Source: CAVALG01 sp045576295 (lineage in GTDB: Bacteria > Bacillota > Clostridia > Oscillospirales > Acutalibacteraceae). Taken from it: a DNA stretch of 36,839 bases. A model generated the notes under the pieces. It was not told the origin of the DNA and searched no databases. It saw nothing but the letters and a program-made list of their open reading frames with translations. A program made the translations under genes and the position numbers. Of this stretch, positions 30,312-36,839 are shown piece after piece; the stretch's first letter is position 1; every line of letters begins with the position of its first letter. The stretch covers positions 1-36,839 of the forward strand of contig JAZNGF010000028.1 in assembly GCA_045576295.1 (NCBI GenBank), written 5' to 3'.

Positions 30312-31619
30312 ATGAAATATCCTTTTATATCAAAACATTTGCACATACCGTGGGCGAGGAATTCTCGCTCAGCCTTTATTTGGAATATGATTGGCAGCGG
30401 TTGCAACGCCACTATGACCTTTGTTTTAATGCTATGCATCACAAGGTTTTGCGATGTTGAAGCCTGCGGCGTGTTTTCTATTGGATTTGCTATTGCCCAA
30501 CTTATGTGGACAATAGGTATGTTTGAAGAAGGCACATACCAAGTAACCGATGCTGTAGGGAAATTCACATTTCCTCAATACACCGCTTTTAAAATTATAT
30601 CTTGCGTACTTATGACAGTTATAAGCCCCATATACATAATTTATATGCACTTATCACTTTACAAGGGGTTTATCGCATTCCTTTTATGCCTTTTTAAAAT
30701 GATAGATGCCGCATCGAACCTGTATTTCAGCCTATTCCAACAACATGGTAGATTAGATATAAGTGGCTTTTCTATGACAGTGCGTGTTGTATTATCAATG
30801 GTTATAATTGCCGTTACCTTATGGCTTACAGGCAGTTTGACCCTTGCAATAACCCTTGCAATAATCGTTTCGGTTTTATGGGTTTTGATTTTCGAGTTAA
30901 ATTATGCTAAACGTTTGGCCCCCATAAAACCCGATTTCAACAAAACGGCTATGCGTTCAATCTTTTCTGAATGCCTGCCGCTGTTTATAAGCACATTTAT
31001 AATTAACTACATTTATAACATTCCGAAATACAGCATAGAAATGTTTTTCGACGATACAACCCAAGCTTATTTCAATTATGTTTATTCTGTTGCCTTTGTA
31101 ATGAACCTATTTAGCCTGTTTGCATTAAAGCCCATGCAAACCAAACTTACAGAATATTGGAACAGCTACCAAGACGATAAGTTTAAAAACACCGTTTTAA
31201 AAATATCAATTATTATGGGCGGCGCTTCTTGCGTACTGGCTCTGTTCTTCGCGTTTTTCGGCCCGCAAATTTTAGGGCTGTTTTACGGAGTTGACCTTTC
31301 GGTATTCAATATGAGCTTCTTTCTCGTTTTGATTGGCGGCGGTGTAAGCGCCATCGTTAATGTTTTTTACAACGCGTTAACAGTTATGCGGCTTCAAAAA
31401 TTTTTGGTTTTCGGCTATATTGTTTCAGCCTTCTTTTCATCGCTTGCATCTAAATATGTTGTGTCGGTTTGGGGCGTTTTAGGCGCATGTTGGATGTTCA
31501 TAATATCAATGTTTTTAATTTTGGCCACCTTTATTATAATTTTCTTGTTCGGCTTTAAAAGAAAAAATCTCATAAAAAACTTTATATCACGCATTTTCAA
31601 AAATTTTTCCGATAAATAA
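30312..31619 (+). CDS. Polysaccharide flippase (MOP superfamily, Wzx-like)
   Basis: The 435-residue protein is a 12-segment membrane protein with the N-terminal NSRSAFIWNMIGSGCNATMTF region and the VFSIGFAIAQLMWTIGMFEEG segment of the Wzx/RfbX group. Such flippases move lipid-linked polysaccharide units to the outer face of the membrane. No glycosyltransferase genes lie beside it, so it is an isolated flippase. The ribosome site is only ACGGGA. It is read from the structured leader and is followed by a small stem (GCCGAA/TTCGGC at 31627-31641) and the dCMP deaminase gene. Confidence 0.85.
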   Translation: MKYPFISKHLHIPWARNSRSAFIWNMIGSGCNATMTFVLMLCITRFCDVEACGVFSIGFAIAQLMWTIGMFEEGTYQVTDAVGKFTFPQYTAFKIISCVLMTVISPIYIIYMHLSLYKGFIAFLLCLFKMIDAASNLYFSLFQQHGRLDISGFSMTVRVVLSMVIIAVTLWLTGSLTLAITLAIIVSVLWVLIFELNYAKRLAPIKPDFNKTAMRSIFSECLPLFISTFIINYIYNIPKYSIEMFFDDTTQAYFNYVYSVAFVMNLFSLFALKPMQTKLTEYWNSYQDDKFKNTVLKISIIMGGASCVLALFFAFFGPQILGLFYGVDLSVFNMSFFLVLIGGGVSAIVNVFYNALTVMRLQKFLVFGYIVSAFFSSLASKYVVSVWGVLGACWMFIISMFLILATFIIIFLFGFKRKNLIKNFISRIFKNFSDK

Positions 31620-31654
31620 TCACAAGCCGAACTTTTCGGCAAACGGGGGTTTAT

Positions 31655-32137
31655 ATGAAAAGGAATGATTATATTTACTGGGATGAATACTTTATCGGCA
31701 TTGCAATGCTTTCTGCCGAGCGTAGTAAAGACCCGGGCACTCAGGTTGGCGCCTGTATAGTAAGCGAAGATAATAAAATATTATCGGTTGGATACAACGG
31801 TATGCCCTGCGGCTGTTCTGATGACCACTTCCCCTGGGAGCGTGCAGGCGACGACCCGCTTGAAACTAAATATGCCTTTGTGTGCCACGCAGAGCTTAAT
31901 GCCATTCTTAATTATGCGGGCGGCAGCCTTAAAGGCGCCAAAATCTACACCACCCTTTTCCCCTGTAATGAATGCACCAAGGCAATAATTCAAACGGGGA
32001 TCAGCGAGGTTATCTACGTTAGCGATAAATACGCCGATACTTCGAGCGTTAAGGCGTCTAAAAGAATGCTTGATGCCTCGCGAGTTAAGTATAGAGCCTA
32101 CACCCCAACAGGCCGCCAAATCACCCTTAATTTATAA
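31655..32137 (+). CDS. comEB: Deoxycytidylate (dCMP) deaminase
   Basis: The 160-residue protein deaminates dCMP to dUMP for thymidylate synthesis. The zinc site is CHAELNAI (His and catalytic Glu) and PCNECTKAI (two Cys), and the N-terminal SKDPGTQVGACIV and YNGMPCG segments match dCMP deaminases including ComEB of Bacillus. GGGGG lies ahead of the ATG. It lies 35 bp after the flippase gene and 15 bp before a lipoprotein gene on the same strand, so it is probably co-transcribed with them. Confidence 0.93.
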   Translation: MKRNDYIYWDEYFIGIAMLSAERSKDPGTQVGACIVSEDNKILSVGYNGMPCGCSDDHFPWERAGDDPLETKYAFVCHAELNAILNYAGGSLKGAKIYTTLFPCNECTKAIIQTGISEVIYVSDKYADTSSVKASKRMLDASRVKYRAYTPTGRQITLNL

Positions 32138-32152
32138 ATTTAGGAGATGCAA

Positions 32153-32524
32153 ATGAAAAAACAGCTTATAGCCATAACACTTTTAGCTTTAATCGTTCTA
32201 TACCTTTGCGGCTGCGGCAACAAAAAATACGAGCCCACACTTGGCAACTGGGAAATTCAAACCTACGCAGTGAACGGTATCGACACCGATATTTCGGAAT
32301 GTGAATACCAGCGAATGTCAATGGCTGACGACGGAACCTTTGTGTTTGTTAACGGCTCCACCAGCTTCGAAGGCACTTATGATATAAAAGGCGGAGACGT
32401 TACCGCAGAGCTTGGTGAGAAAAAAATAACTATGAACTTAACTAATAACAATTCATACATAACCGCCACCTATGAGTCGGGCAAAACAAACTATATGTTA
32501 GTTTTCAAAAAGGTTAACTCGTAA
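32153..32524 (+). CDS. Small lipoprotein of unknown function
   Basis: The 123-residue protein has a signal peptide and a lipobox LCGC, giving an acylated Cys at about 20. The mature part (about 22-123) reads as a lipocalin-like beta-barrel: LGNWEI near the start, then alternating strands such as GTFVFVNGSTSFEGTYDI and a late YMLVFKKV. Such folds occur in many Clostridia without known role. I chose the ATG at 32153, placed correctly after AGGAG; the ATG at 32147 overlaps that site. It ends in a bidirectional terminator. Confidence 0.82.
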   Translation: MKKQLIAITLLALIVLYLCGCGNKKYEPTLGNWEIQTYAVNGIDTDISECEYQRMSMADDGTFVFVNGSTSFEGTYDIKGGDVTAELGEKKITMNLTNNNSYITATYESGKTNYMLVFKKVNS

Positions 32525-32540
32525 TTCACGGCAAAAAAAG

Positions 32541-32577
32541 CACCCAACCGATGAAAATTTCGGTTGGGTGAATTTTT
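32541..32577. terminator. Bidirectional terminator
   Basis: A 10-bp stem CACCCAACCG/CGGTTGGGTG with a 10-base loop, A-run before and T-run after. It serves the lipoprotein gene on the plus strand and ychF on the minus strand. Confidence 0.9.
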
Positions 32578-32592
32578 TGCTATTACTTTAAT

Positions 32593-33687
32593 TTACACGT
32601 TAAACAAGAAATGAACTACATCGCCGTCTTTCATTTCATATTCCTTGCCCTCTGAACGGATAAGACCCTTTTCGCGGGCGGCGGCAAGTGAGCCGCATTC
32701 AACTAAGCTTTCGTATGGGATAACCTCGGCGCGGATGAAGCCCTTTTCAAAATCGGAATGGATTTTTCCTGCAGCTCCCGGTGCCTTTGTTCCCTTTTTA
32801 ATTGTCCACGCGCGAACCTCGGGCTTTCCTGCGGTAAGGTAGGATATAAGCCCTAAAAGTGAATAACACTTTCTGATAAGGCGGTTAAGGCCCGATTGTT
32901 CAAGGCCAAGTTCTGCCAAGAAAACATCTTTTTCTTCATCGTCCATTTCGGCAATGTCGGCCTCCATAGATGCGCATATAGGCAGGGTTTCAGAACCTTC
33001 CGATTCGGCAAGTTGCTTAACCTTGCAATATCTTTCATTTGAGTCGATGCCCTTTTCGAAATCTTCTTCGCTCATATTGCAGGCATAAATAACAGGCTTG
33101 TTTGAAAGCAAACCAAGGCTTTCAAGAACAAGTGCTTCATCTGCAGTGCATTCAACACTTTTAGCAGGCTGTTCAGACTCGAGTGCTGCCATTAAACGCT
33201 CTAAAAATGCAAGCTCGCCCGCAAGGGACTTGTCACCCTTAACGGCCTTAGCCACGCGCGAAATTCTGCGCTCAACCATTTCAATATCAGATAAAATAAG
33301 TTCAAGATTTATAATGCCGATGTCGCGTATAGGGTCAACCGAGCCGTCAACATGAATAATATTGCTGTTTTCAAAGCAACGAACCACGTGAACTATAGCG
33401 TCAACCTCGCGGATGTGGGATAAAAACTTATTACCAAGCCCCTCGCCCTTTGAAGCACCCTTAACAAGGCCTGCAATATCAACAAATTCAATGGTTGCAG
33501 GGGTGAATTTGTCAGGCGAATACATTTCGGCAAGCTTATCAAGGCGCGCATCGGGCACCGATACCATGCCAACGTTCGGTTCAATGGTGCAAAATGGGTA
33601 GTTAGCCGATTGCGCACCTGCGTTAGTTATTGCGTTAAAAAGGGTTGATTTTCCAACATTGGGCAACCCTACTATTCCAACCTTCAT
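32593..33687 (-). CDS. ychF: Ribosome-binding ATPase YchF (Obg family)
   Basis: YchF is an ATP-preferring Obg-family protein that binds ribosomes and is linked to oxidative stress. The 364-residue protein has the P-loop GLPNVGKSTLFNAIT at residue 6, NYPFCTIEPNVG as switch I, DIAGLVKGASKGEGLGNKFL with switch II, a coiled-coil insert (about 128-200) and a C-terminal TGS domain (about 280-364). It has its own promoter (33724-33752) and AAGGA site. The G4 motif reads NMSEED, as expected for YchF and unlike the GTP-type NKxD. Confidence 0.97.
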   Translation of the reverse strand: MKVGIVGLPNVGKSTLFNAITNAGAQSANYPFCTIEPNVGMVSVPDARLDKLAEMYSPDKFTPATIEFVDIAGLVKGASKGEGLGNKFLSHIREVDAIVHVVRCFENSNIIHVDGSVDPIRDIGIINLELILSDIEMVERRISRVAKAVKGDKSLAGELAFLERLMAALESEQPAKSVECTADEALVLESLGLLSNKPVIYACNMSEEDFEKGIDSNERYCKVKQLAESEGSETLPICASMEADIAEMDDEEKDVFLAELGLEQSGLNRLIRKCYSLLGLISYLTAGKPEVRAWTIKKGTKAPGAAGKIHSDFEKGFIRAEVIPYESLVECGSLAAAREKGLIRSEGKEYEMKDGDVVHFLFNV

Positions 33688-33723
33688 AATTCTTATTCCT
33701 TTTCTGTTAGTTTACAAGAATAT

Positions 33724-33752
33724 ATTATAAAGGTTTTATGCGCCGTTATCAA
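33724..33752 (-). promoter_or_regulatory. Promoter of ychF
   Basis: Minus-strand TTGATA (33747-33752) and perfect TATAAT (33724-33729) with a 17-bp spacer, about 35 bp before the start codon. Confidence 0.8.
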
Positions 33753-33762
33753 GTGATATTTT

Positions 33763-33784
33763 AAAAAACCTCGTTCAAACAAGG
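33763..33784 (-). terminator. Terminator of spoIIR
   Basis: Minus-strand stem CCTTGT/ACGAGG (one wobble pair) with a small loop, then TTTTTT. A second hairpin (AAGGTGA with TCACC) sits just before it, after the spoIIR stop at 33798. Confidence 0.7.
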
Positions 33785-33797
33785 GTGAAAATCACCT

Positions 33798-34409
33798 TTA
33801 GCCCTTAAAAAAGGCTTTTACATTCTCGTACCACTCAACACATTTAAAGCTCGCCTTATATTTAACCTCGTTTTTAACAATTTCGGCTCCACCTTCAGTT
33901 AATGAATCTTCAATTTTCGAATCTGTCGCAGATGGAAGGCAAACCGCCGGAAACATAACACACCACCAGTTTTTGCCCCTACCCTCACCTATAACCACTC
34001 GCAAAGCCTCATATTCGCCTGCAGGCAGGGTGAAATCATCGTAAGATCGCGTTCCAAAAAAGGTGGTTCCCACGCTCGCTGTTACACCGTAATCAAACCC
34101 ATTTTGCGAAATAACCTCGGCGGCGATGTTTTCGAAATCTGCTATGTGTTCCCTGGCTTCTGCGACTGAATCATCTCGTGTTTGGCAGTCGGCAAAAAAA
34201 TCTCCCGACGCTGCCAGCAGAGCATCACGCACCTTTAGTTTAAGTATTTGGTCATCCTCATTGTCAGAGTTTGCAATTATATGAAGTCGAAAAACGCTGT
34301 CACGCACCTGTTCACACCTGTTAGAAAAATTTGCAAACGCCAATATGCTAACAAAAACTGTGCCACACAACACCGATGCAATTATGCGATTTTTTACTGA
34401 TTTGAACAT
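33798..34409 (-). CDS. spoIIR: Stage II sporulation protein R
   Basis: SpoIIR is the forespore-made signal that triggers SpoIIGA to activate pro-sigma-E in the mother cell. The 203-residue protein starts with a membrane segment or signal (about 8-28). The conserved core includes RLHIIANSDNEDDQ, LKLKVRDALL, and the central YEALRVVIGEGRGKNWWCV block followed by MFPAVC. Length is the family norm. The ribosome site AAGGAGAG is strong. A sigma-F-like promoter may lie at 34471-34499. With Spo0A and YabP-Q it shows that this genome carries early and late sporulation genes. Confidence 0.96.
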   Translation of the reverse strand: MFKSVKNRIIASVLCGTVFVSILAFANFSNRCEQVRDSVFRLHIIANSDNEDDQILKLKVRDALLAASGDFFADCQTRDDSVAEAREHIADFENIAAEVISQNGFDYGVTASVGTTFFGTRSYDDFTLPAGEYEALRVVIGEGRGKNWWCVMFPAVCLPSATDSKIEDSLTEGGAEIVKNEVKYKASFKCVEWYENVKAFFKG

Positions 34410-34470
34410 TTTGCTTCTCTCCTTAATATGTATTCACATTAGGTATTGGCAGAAAAGCATTTTTATATTC

Positions 34471-34499
34471 ATCATAGCGATTTTTCATGCCTGTTATAC
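34471..34499 (-). promoter_or_regulatory. Candidate sigma-F promoter of spoIIR
   Basis: Minus-strand GTATA (34495-34499) and CGCTATGAT (34471-34479) with a 15-bp gap. The fit to the sigma-F pattern of GyATA and GGnnAnAnT is partial. It is suggested because spoIIR is a known sigma-F gene. Confidence 0.35.
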
Positions 34500-34558
34500 G
34501 AGCAAAAGCCGTGATTTACTATTTGTGCAAAAAAATTTATAAAAATATATATTTTTTC

Positions 34559-34587
34559 TTGAAATATAGTGTGTGTTCTGCTATAAT
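34559..34587 (+). promoter_or_regulatory. Promoter of the EF-G paralogue
   Basis: TTGAAA (34559-34564) and perfect TATAAT (34582-34587) with a 17-bp spacer. It leaves an AT-rich leader of about 170 bases before 34764. The rest of the 354-bp gap after spoIIR has no ORF. Confidence 0.8.
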
Positions 34588-34683
34588 AAACATATTGCAT
34601 ATTATTTGTTCAAATTGTTTAAATATTTTGTTCATTTTTAACAAAAAATTAATAATTTTTTCTTCTAACAAGTAATATAAGCA

Positions 34684-34736
34684 TTCGGTTATATCATAAA
34701 ATCAATTATGGTGTATGTTTTATGAAACAACCGGAA
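34684..34736 (+). promoter_or_regulatory. Long hairpin in the EF-G paralogue leader
   Basis: TCATAAAA (34694-34701) and TTTTATGA (34718-34725) pair perfectly. A symmetric 3-base internal loop and GGTT/AACC with TTC/GAA (one bulged G) extend the stem to 15 pairs. It lies about 15 bases before the ribosome site. Confidence 0.6.
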
Positions 34737-34763
34737 ATACGAATTCAAAAAGGCGGGATACAT

Positions 34764-36815
34764 ATGAAACTTTTTAGTGCAAACCAAATCAAAAATATCG
34801 CTTTGCTGGGGCACGCTTCGTCTGGTAAAACCACACTTTGCGACGCTGTTCTTCACGTTGCAGGAATAAGTGACCGAATAGGCAAGCAGGGCGAAAGTGG
34901 TTGCATTATGGATTTCGATCCTGAAGAAAAGAAGCGTTTATGCTCATTACAGACCTCGGTGTATCAATTTGAAAATAACGGTTATAAAATCAATATTATC
35001 GATGCGCCCGGACAGTTCGACTTTGCAGGCGGCGTTAGCGAAGCCATAACCGCGGCCGACACAGCTGTAATAGTTCTTTCGGGTAAATCAGGCCTTTCGG
35101 TTGGTGCAGGGCTTAATTTCGAGGCTGCCCGCAAAGCAGGCAAAGCTTGCGCATTCTTTATAGGCAAGCTTGATTCTCCAAGGGCATATTTTTACAGGGT
35201 AATTTCAACCGTTACAGGCCGCTATGGCTCGGTTGTTTGCCCCATCGTTATTCCCATTGAAAACGGCGACGAGGTTACAGGTTTTGTTAACCTTATTGAA
35301 AACAAGGCTTATAAATATGATGGAACAAAGGCAACTGAAATCCCTGTTCCCGAAAATGCTGACATTGAAAATATGCGCACCGTTATGATCGAAGCTGCTG
35401 CATCAAGCAGCGAAGAACTCATGGAAAAATATTTCGATGGGCAGGAATTAACCGAAGAAGACATCACCGGTGCTCTTGCAAGCGGCATGGCTGATGGCAG
35501 CATTTGCCCCGTATTTTGCGGCATAAACCAAACAGGCGCCGCAGTTGATATGTTGATTAACATTTTAACTAAAATCGCACCGAATGCAGATGTTCCTGAA
35601 TACACAATTAAGAAAAGCGGTGTAGAAGGCAAGTTATCGTGTGACGGAGCCGGCAGACCTGCTGCGCTTGTTTTCAAAACAGTGTCTGACCCGTTTGTTG
35701 GCAAACTTTCATACATAAAGGTTATTTCGGGCAAGATCACTCCCGATATGAAGCTTATTAATTCAAGAACAGGTTCGGAAGAAAAGCTTGGCAAATTAAT
35801 GTGGATAAAAGCAGGCAAGCAGGAAGAGGGCGCCACCGAAGTTCAGGCCGGCGATATTTTCTGCGCTGCAAAGCTTGGTTCTGTTCTCACAGGTGACACA
35901 CTCTATGCGCCTGATAACCAGGTTGAAGTTGTTGGGCAGACCTTCCCCCACCCGCAGCTTACAATGGCTATAAAGCCCAAGGTTAAGGGTGAAGATGAAA
36001 AGATTGCAGCCGGCCTTTCAAAACTCGCTGAAGAAGACCCAACCATTCTTTTCTACCCCAACACCGAAACTAAAGAACAAATCATTGCAGGCCTTGGCGA
36101 GCAGCACATTGATGTTATTGCATCTAAACTTAAAACAAAATTCGGCGTTGATGTTGAACTTAGCATCCCCAAAGTTGCATACAGAGAGGCAATAACCAAG
36201 AAGTGCCGCGTTCAGGGAAGGCACAAGAAACAATCAGGCGGCCACGGCCAGTTTGGCGACATTTGGGTTGAATTTGAACCCTGCGACAGCGACGGTTTAG
36301 TATTTGAAGAAAAAATCTTCGGCGGCGCTGTTCCCAAGAACTTCTTCCCCGCAGTTGAAAAAGGCTTGCAGGATAGTATGCAGAGGGGCGTTTTAGCAGG
36401 ATACCCGATGGTTGGCGTTAAGGCAACATTGGTTGACGGTTCATACCACCCGGTTGACTCTTCTGAAATGGCATTCAAGATGGCAGCACAGATTGCATTT
36501 AAAGACGGTATCCCAATGGCGAACCCAATAATCTTAGAGCCAATTGGAATGTTAACCGTTCAAACACCCGATGAAAACATGGGCGACGTTATAAGCGATA
36601 TTAACCGCCGCCGCGGAAGAATGTTAGGGCTCACACCTCTTGAAAACAAAATGCAGGAAATTGCAGCCGAAGTGCCAATGGCCGAGATGGGCGATTTCGC
36701 AACAGCAATGCGCTCAATTGCTCAAGGTCGCGCTTCCTTCATTTATAAGTTTGAGCGTTATGAATCTGCTCCTCCGCAGGTTGCAGAAGCAGTAATCGCT
36801 GAAGCTAAAAACTAA
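34764..36815 (+). CDS. EF-G-like translational GTPase (FusA2 type), divergent
   Basis: The 683-residue protein has the EF-G five-domain plan: G domain (about 1-270), domain II (about 290-370), domain III, domain IV with KQSGGHGQFGD (canonical in EF-G), and domain V with EPIGMLTVQTPDENMGDVISDINRRRG near 590-620. The P-loop GHASSGKT (16-23) is intact. The G3 motif is DAPGQ (80-84), with Gln in place of the catalytic His of EF-G. The G4 motif is GKLD (134-137) in place of NKxD. The switch I RGITI is absent. This fits EF-G paralogues of the FusA2 group, not canonical EF-G. The ATG at 34764 follows AAGGCGGG. Function may be in recycling or stress; not known. Confidence 0.88.
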   Translation: MKLFSANQIKNIALLGHASSGKTTLCDAVLHVAGISDRIGKQGESGCIMDFDPEEKKRLCSLQTSVYQFENNGYKINIIDAPGQFDFAGGVSEAITAADTAVIVLSGKSGLSVGAGLNFEAARKAGKACAFFIGKLDSPRAYFYRVISTVTGRYGSVVCPIVIPIENGDEVTGFVNLIENKAYKYDGTKATEIPVPENADIENMRTVMIEAAASSSEELMEKYFDGQELTEEDITGALASGMADGSICPVFCGINQTGAAVDMLINILTKIAPNADVPEYTIKKSGVEGKLSCDGAGRPAALVFKTVSDPFVGKLSYIKVISGKITPDMKLINSRTGSEEKLGKLMWIKAGKQEEGATEVQAGDIFCAAKLGSVLTGDTLYAPDNQVEVVGQTFPHPQLTMAIKPKVKGEDEKIAAGLSKLAEEDPTILFYPNTETKEQIIAGLGEQHIDVIASKLKTKFGVDVELSIPKVAYREAITKKCRVQGRHKKQSGGHGQFGDIWVEFEPCDSDGLVFEEKIFGGAVPKNFFPAVEKGLQDSMQRGVLAGYPMVGVKATLVDGSYHPVDSSEMAFKMAAQIAFKDGIPMANPIILEPIGMLTVQTPDENMGDVISDINRRRGRMLGLTPLENKMQEIAAEVPMAEMGDFATAMRSIAQGRASFIYKFERYESAPPQVAEAVIAEAKN

Positions 36816-36839
36816 ATAGAAATTAATCGGCAGGGTTTG

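Overview
The window looks like a chromosomal segment from a low-to-mid GC, endospore-forming member of the Clostridia, probably an Oscillospirales/Ruminococcaceae-type bacterium. The evidence is Spo0A, SpoIIR, YabP and YabQ (sporulation), an HrcA/CIRCE-controlled hrcA-grpE-dnaK-dnaJ operon, HemZ, Rel, and a secreted protein with cohesin-like and Cys-triplet repeats of the kind common in gut Clostridia. The assignment comes from gene content and was not checked against a database.

Layout. 1-120: leftward strong promoter and leader that probably belong to an rRNA operon starting off the left edge. 191-2663 (minus): an operon of an unknown protein and a GH25 muramidase, then spo0A with its own candidate promoter. 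2771-2974 (plus): DUF896/YnzC. 3092-5473 (minus): the large surface protein. 5631-7597 (minus): a class I fumarase alpha subunit overlapping an RlmL/YpsC-type 23S rRNA methyltransferase. 7683-12162 (minus): zinc-ribbon protein, SpoVB/MurJ-type flippase, HU, RqcP, YabP, YabQ, DivIC, YabR, the conserved yabM-yabR block of Firmicutes without mazG. 12268-19982 (minus): tightly packed recJ-rel-dtd-MBL hydrolase-hemZ-uridine kinase operon with several overlapping genes. 20059-20166: a 21-bp minisatellite. 20193-20686: an XRE regulator preceded by a probable structured small RNA with its own promoter and terminator. 20811-25681 (minus): the heat-shock operon.

From 25833 the right part mixes strands. 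It holds a membrane-anchored protein plus QueH (+), a Big_2-type lipoprotein (-), a small membrane protein (+), and a compact regulatory module in which an XRE repressor (+) faces a coiled-coil protein and a sigma-region-4-like protein (-). Both promoters of that module carry the same palindrome between -35 and -10. A structured leader follows, then a polysaccharide flippase, dCMP deaminase and a lipoprotein (+), then ychF and spoIIR (-), and finally a divergent EF-G paralogue (+).

Most of the window is housekeeping: translation quality control, stringent response, protein folding, division and sporulation. The parts most worth attention are the candidate small RNA upstream of the XRE gene at 20193-20480, the dual-operator XRE/sigma-like module at 28865-30038, the structured leader at 30108-30267, and the EF-G paralogue with altered G3 and G4 motifs. 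Promoter calls are by-eye matches to the sigma-A consensus; all those listed as strong have exactly 17-bp spacers.
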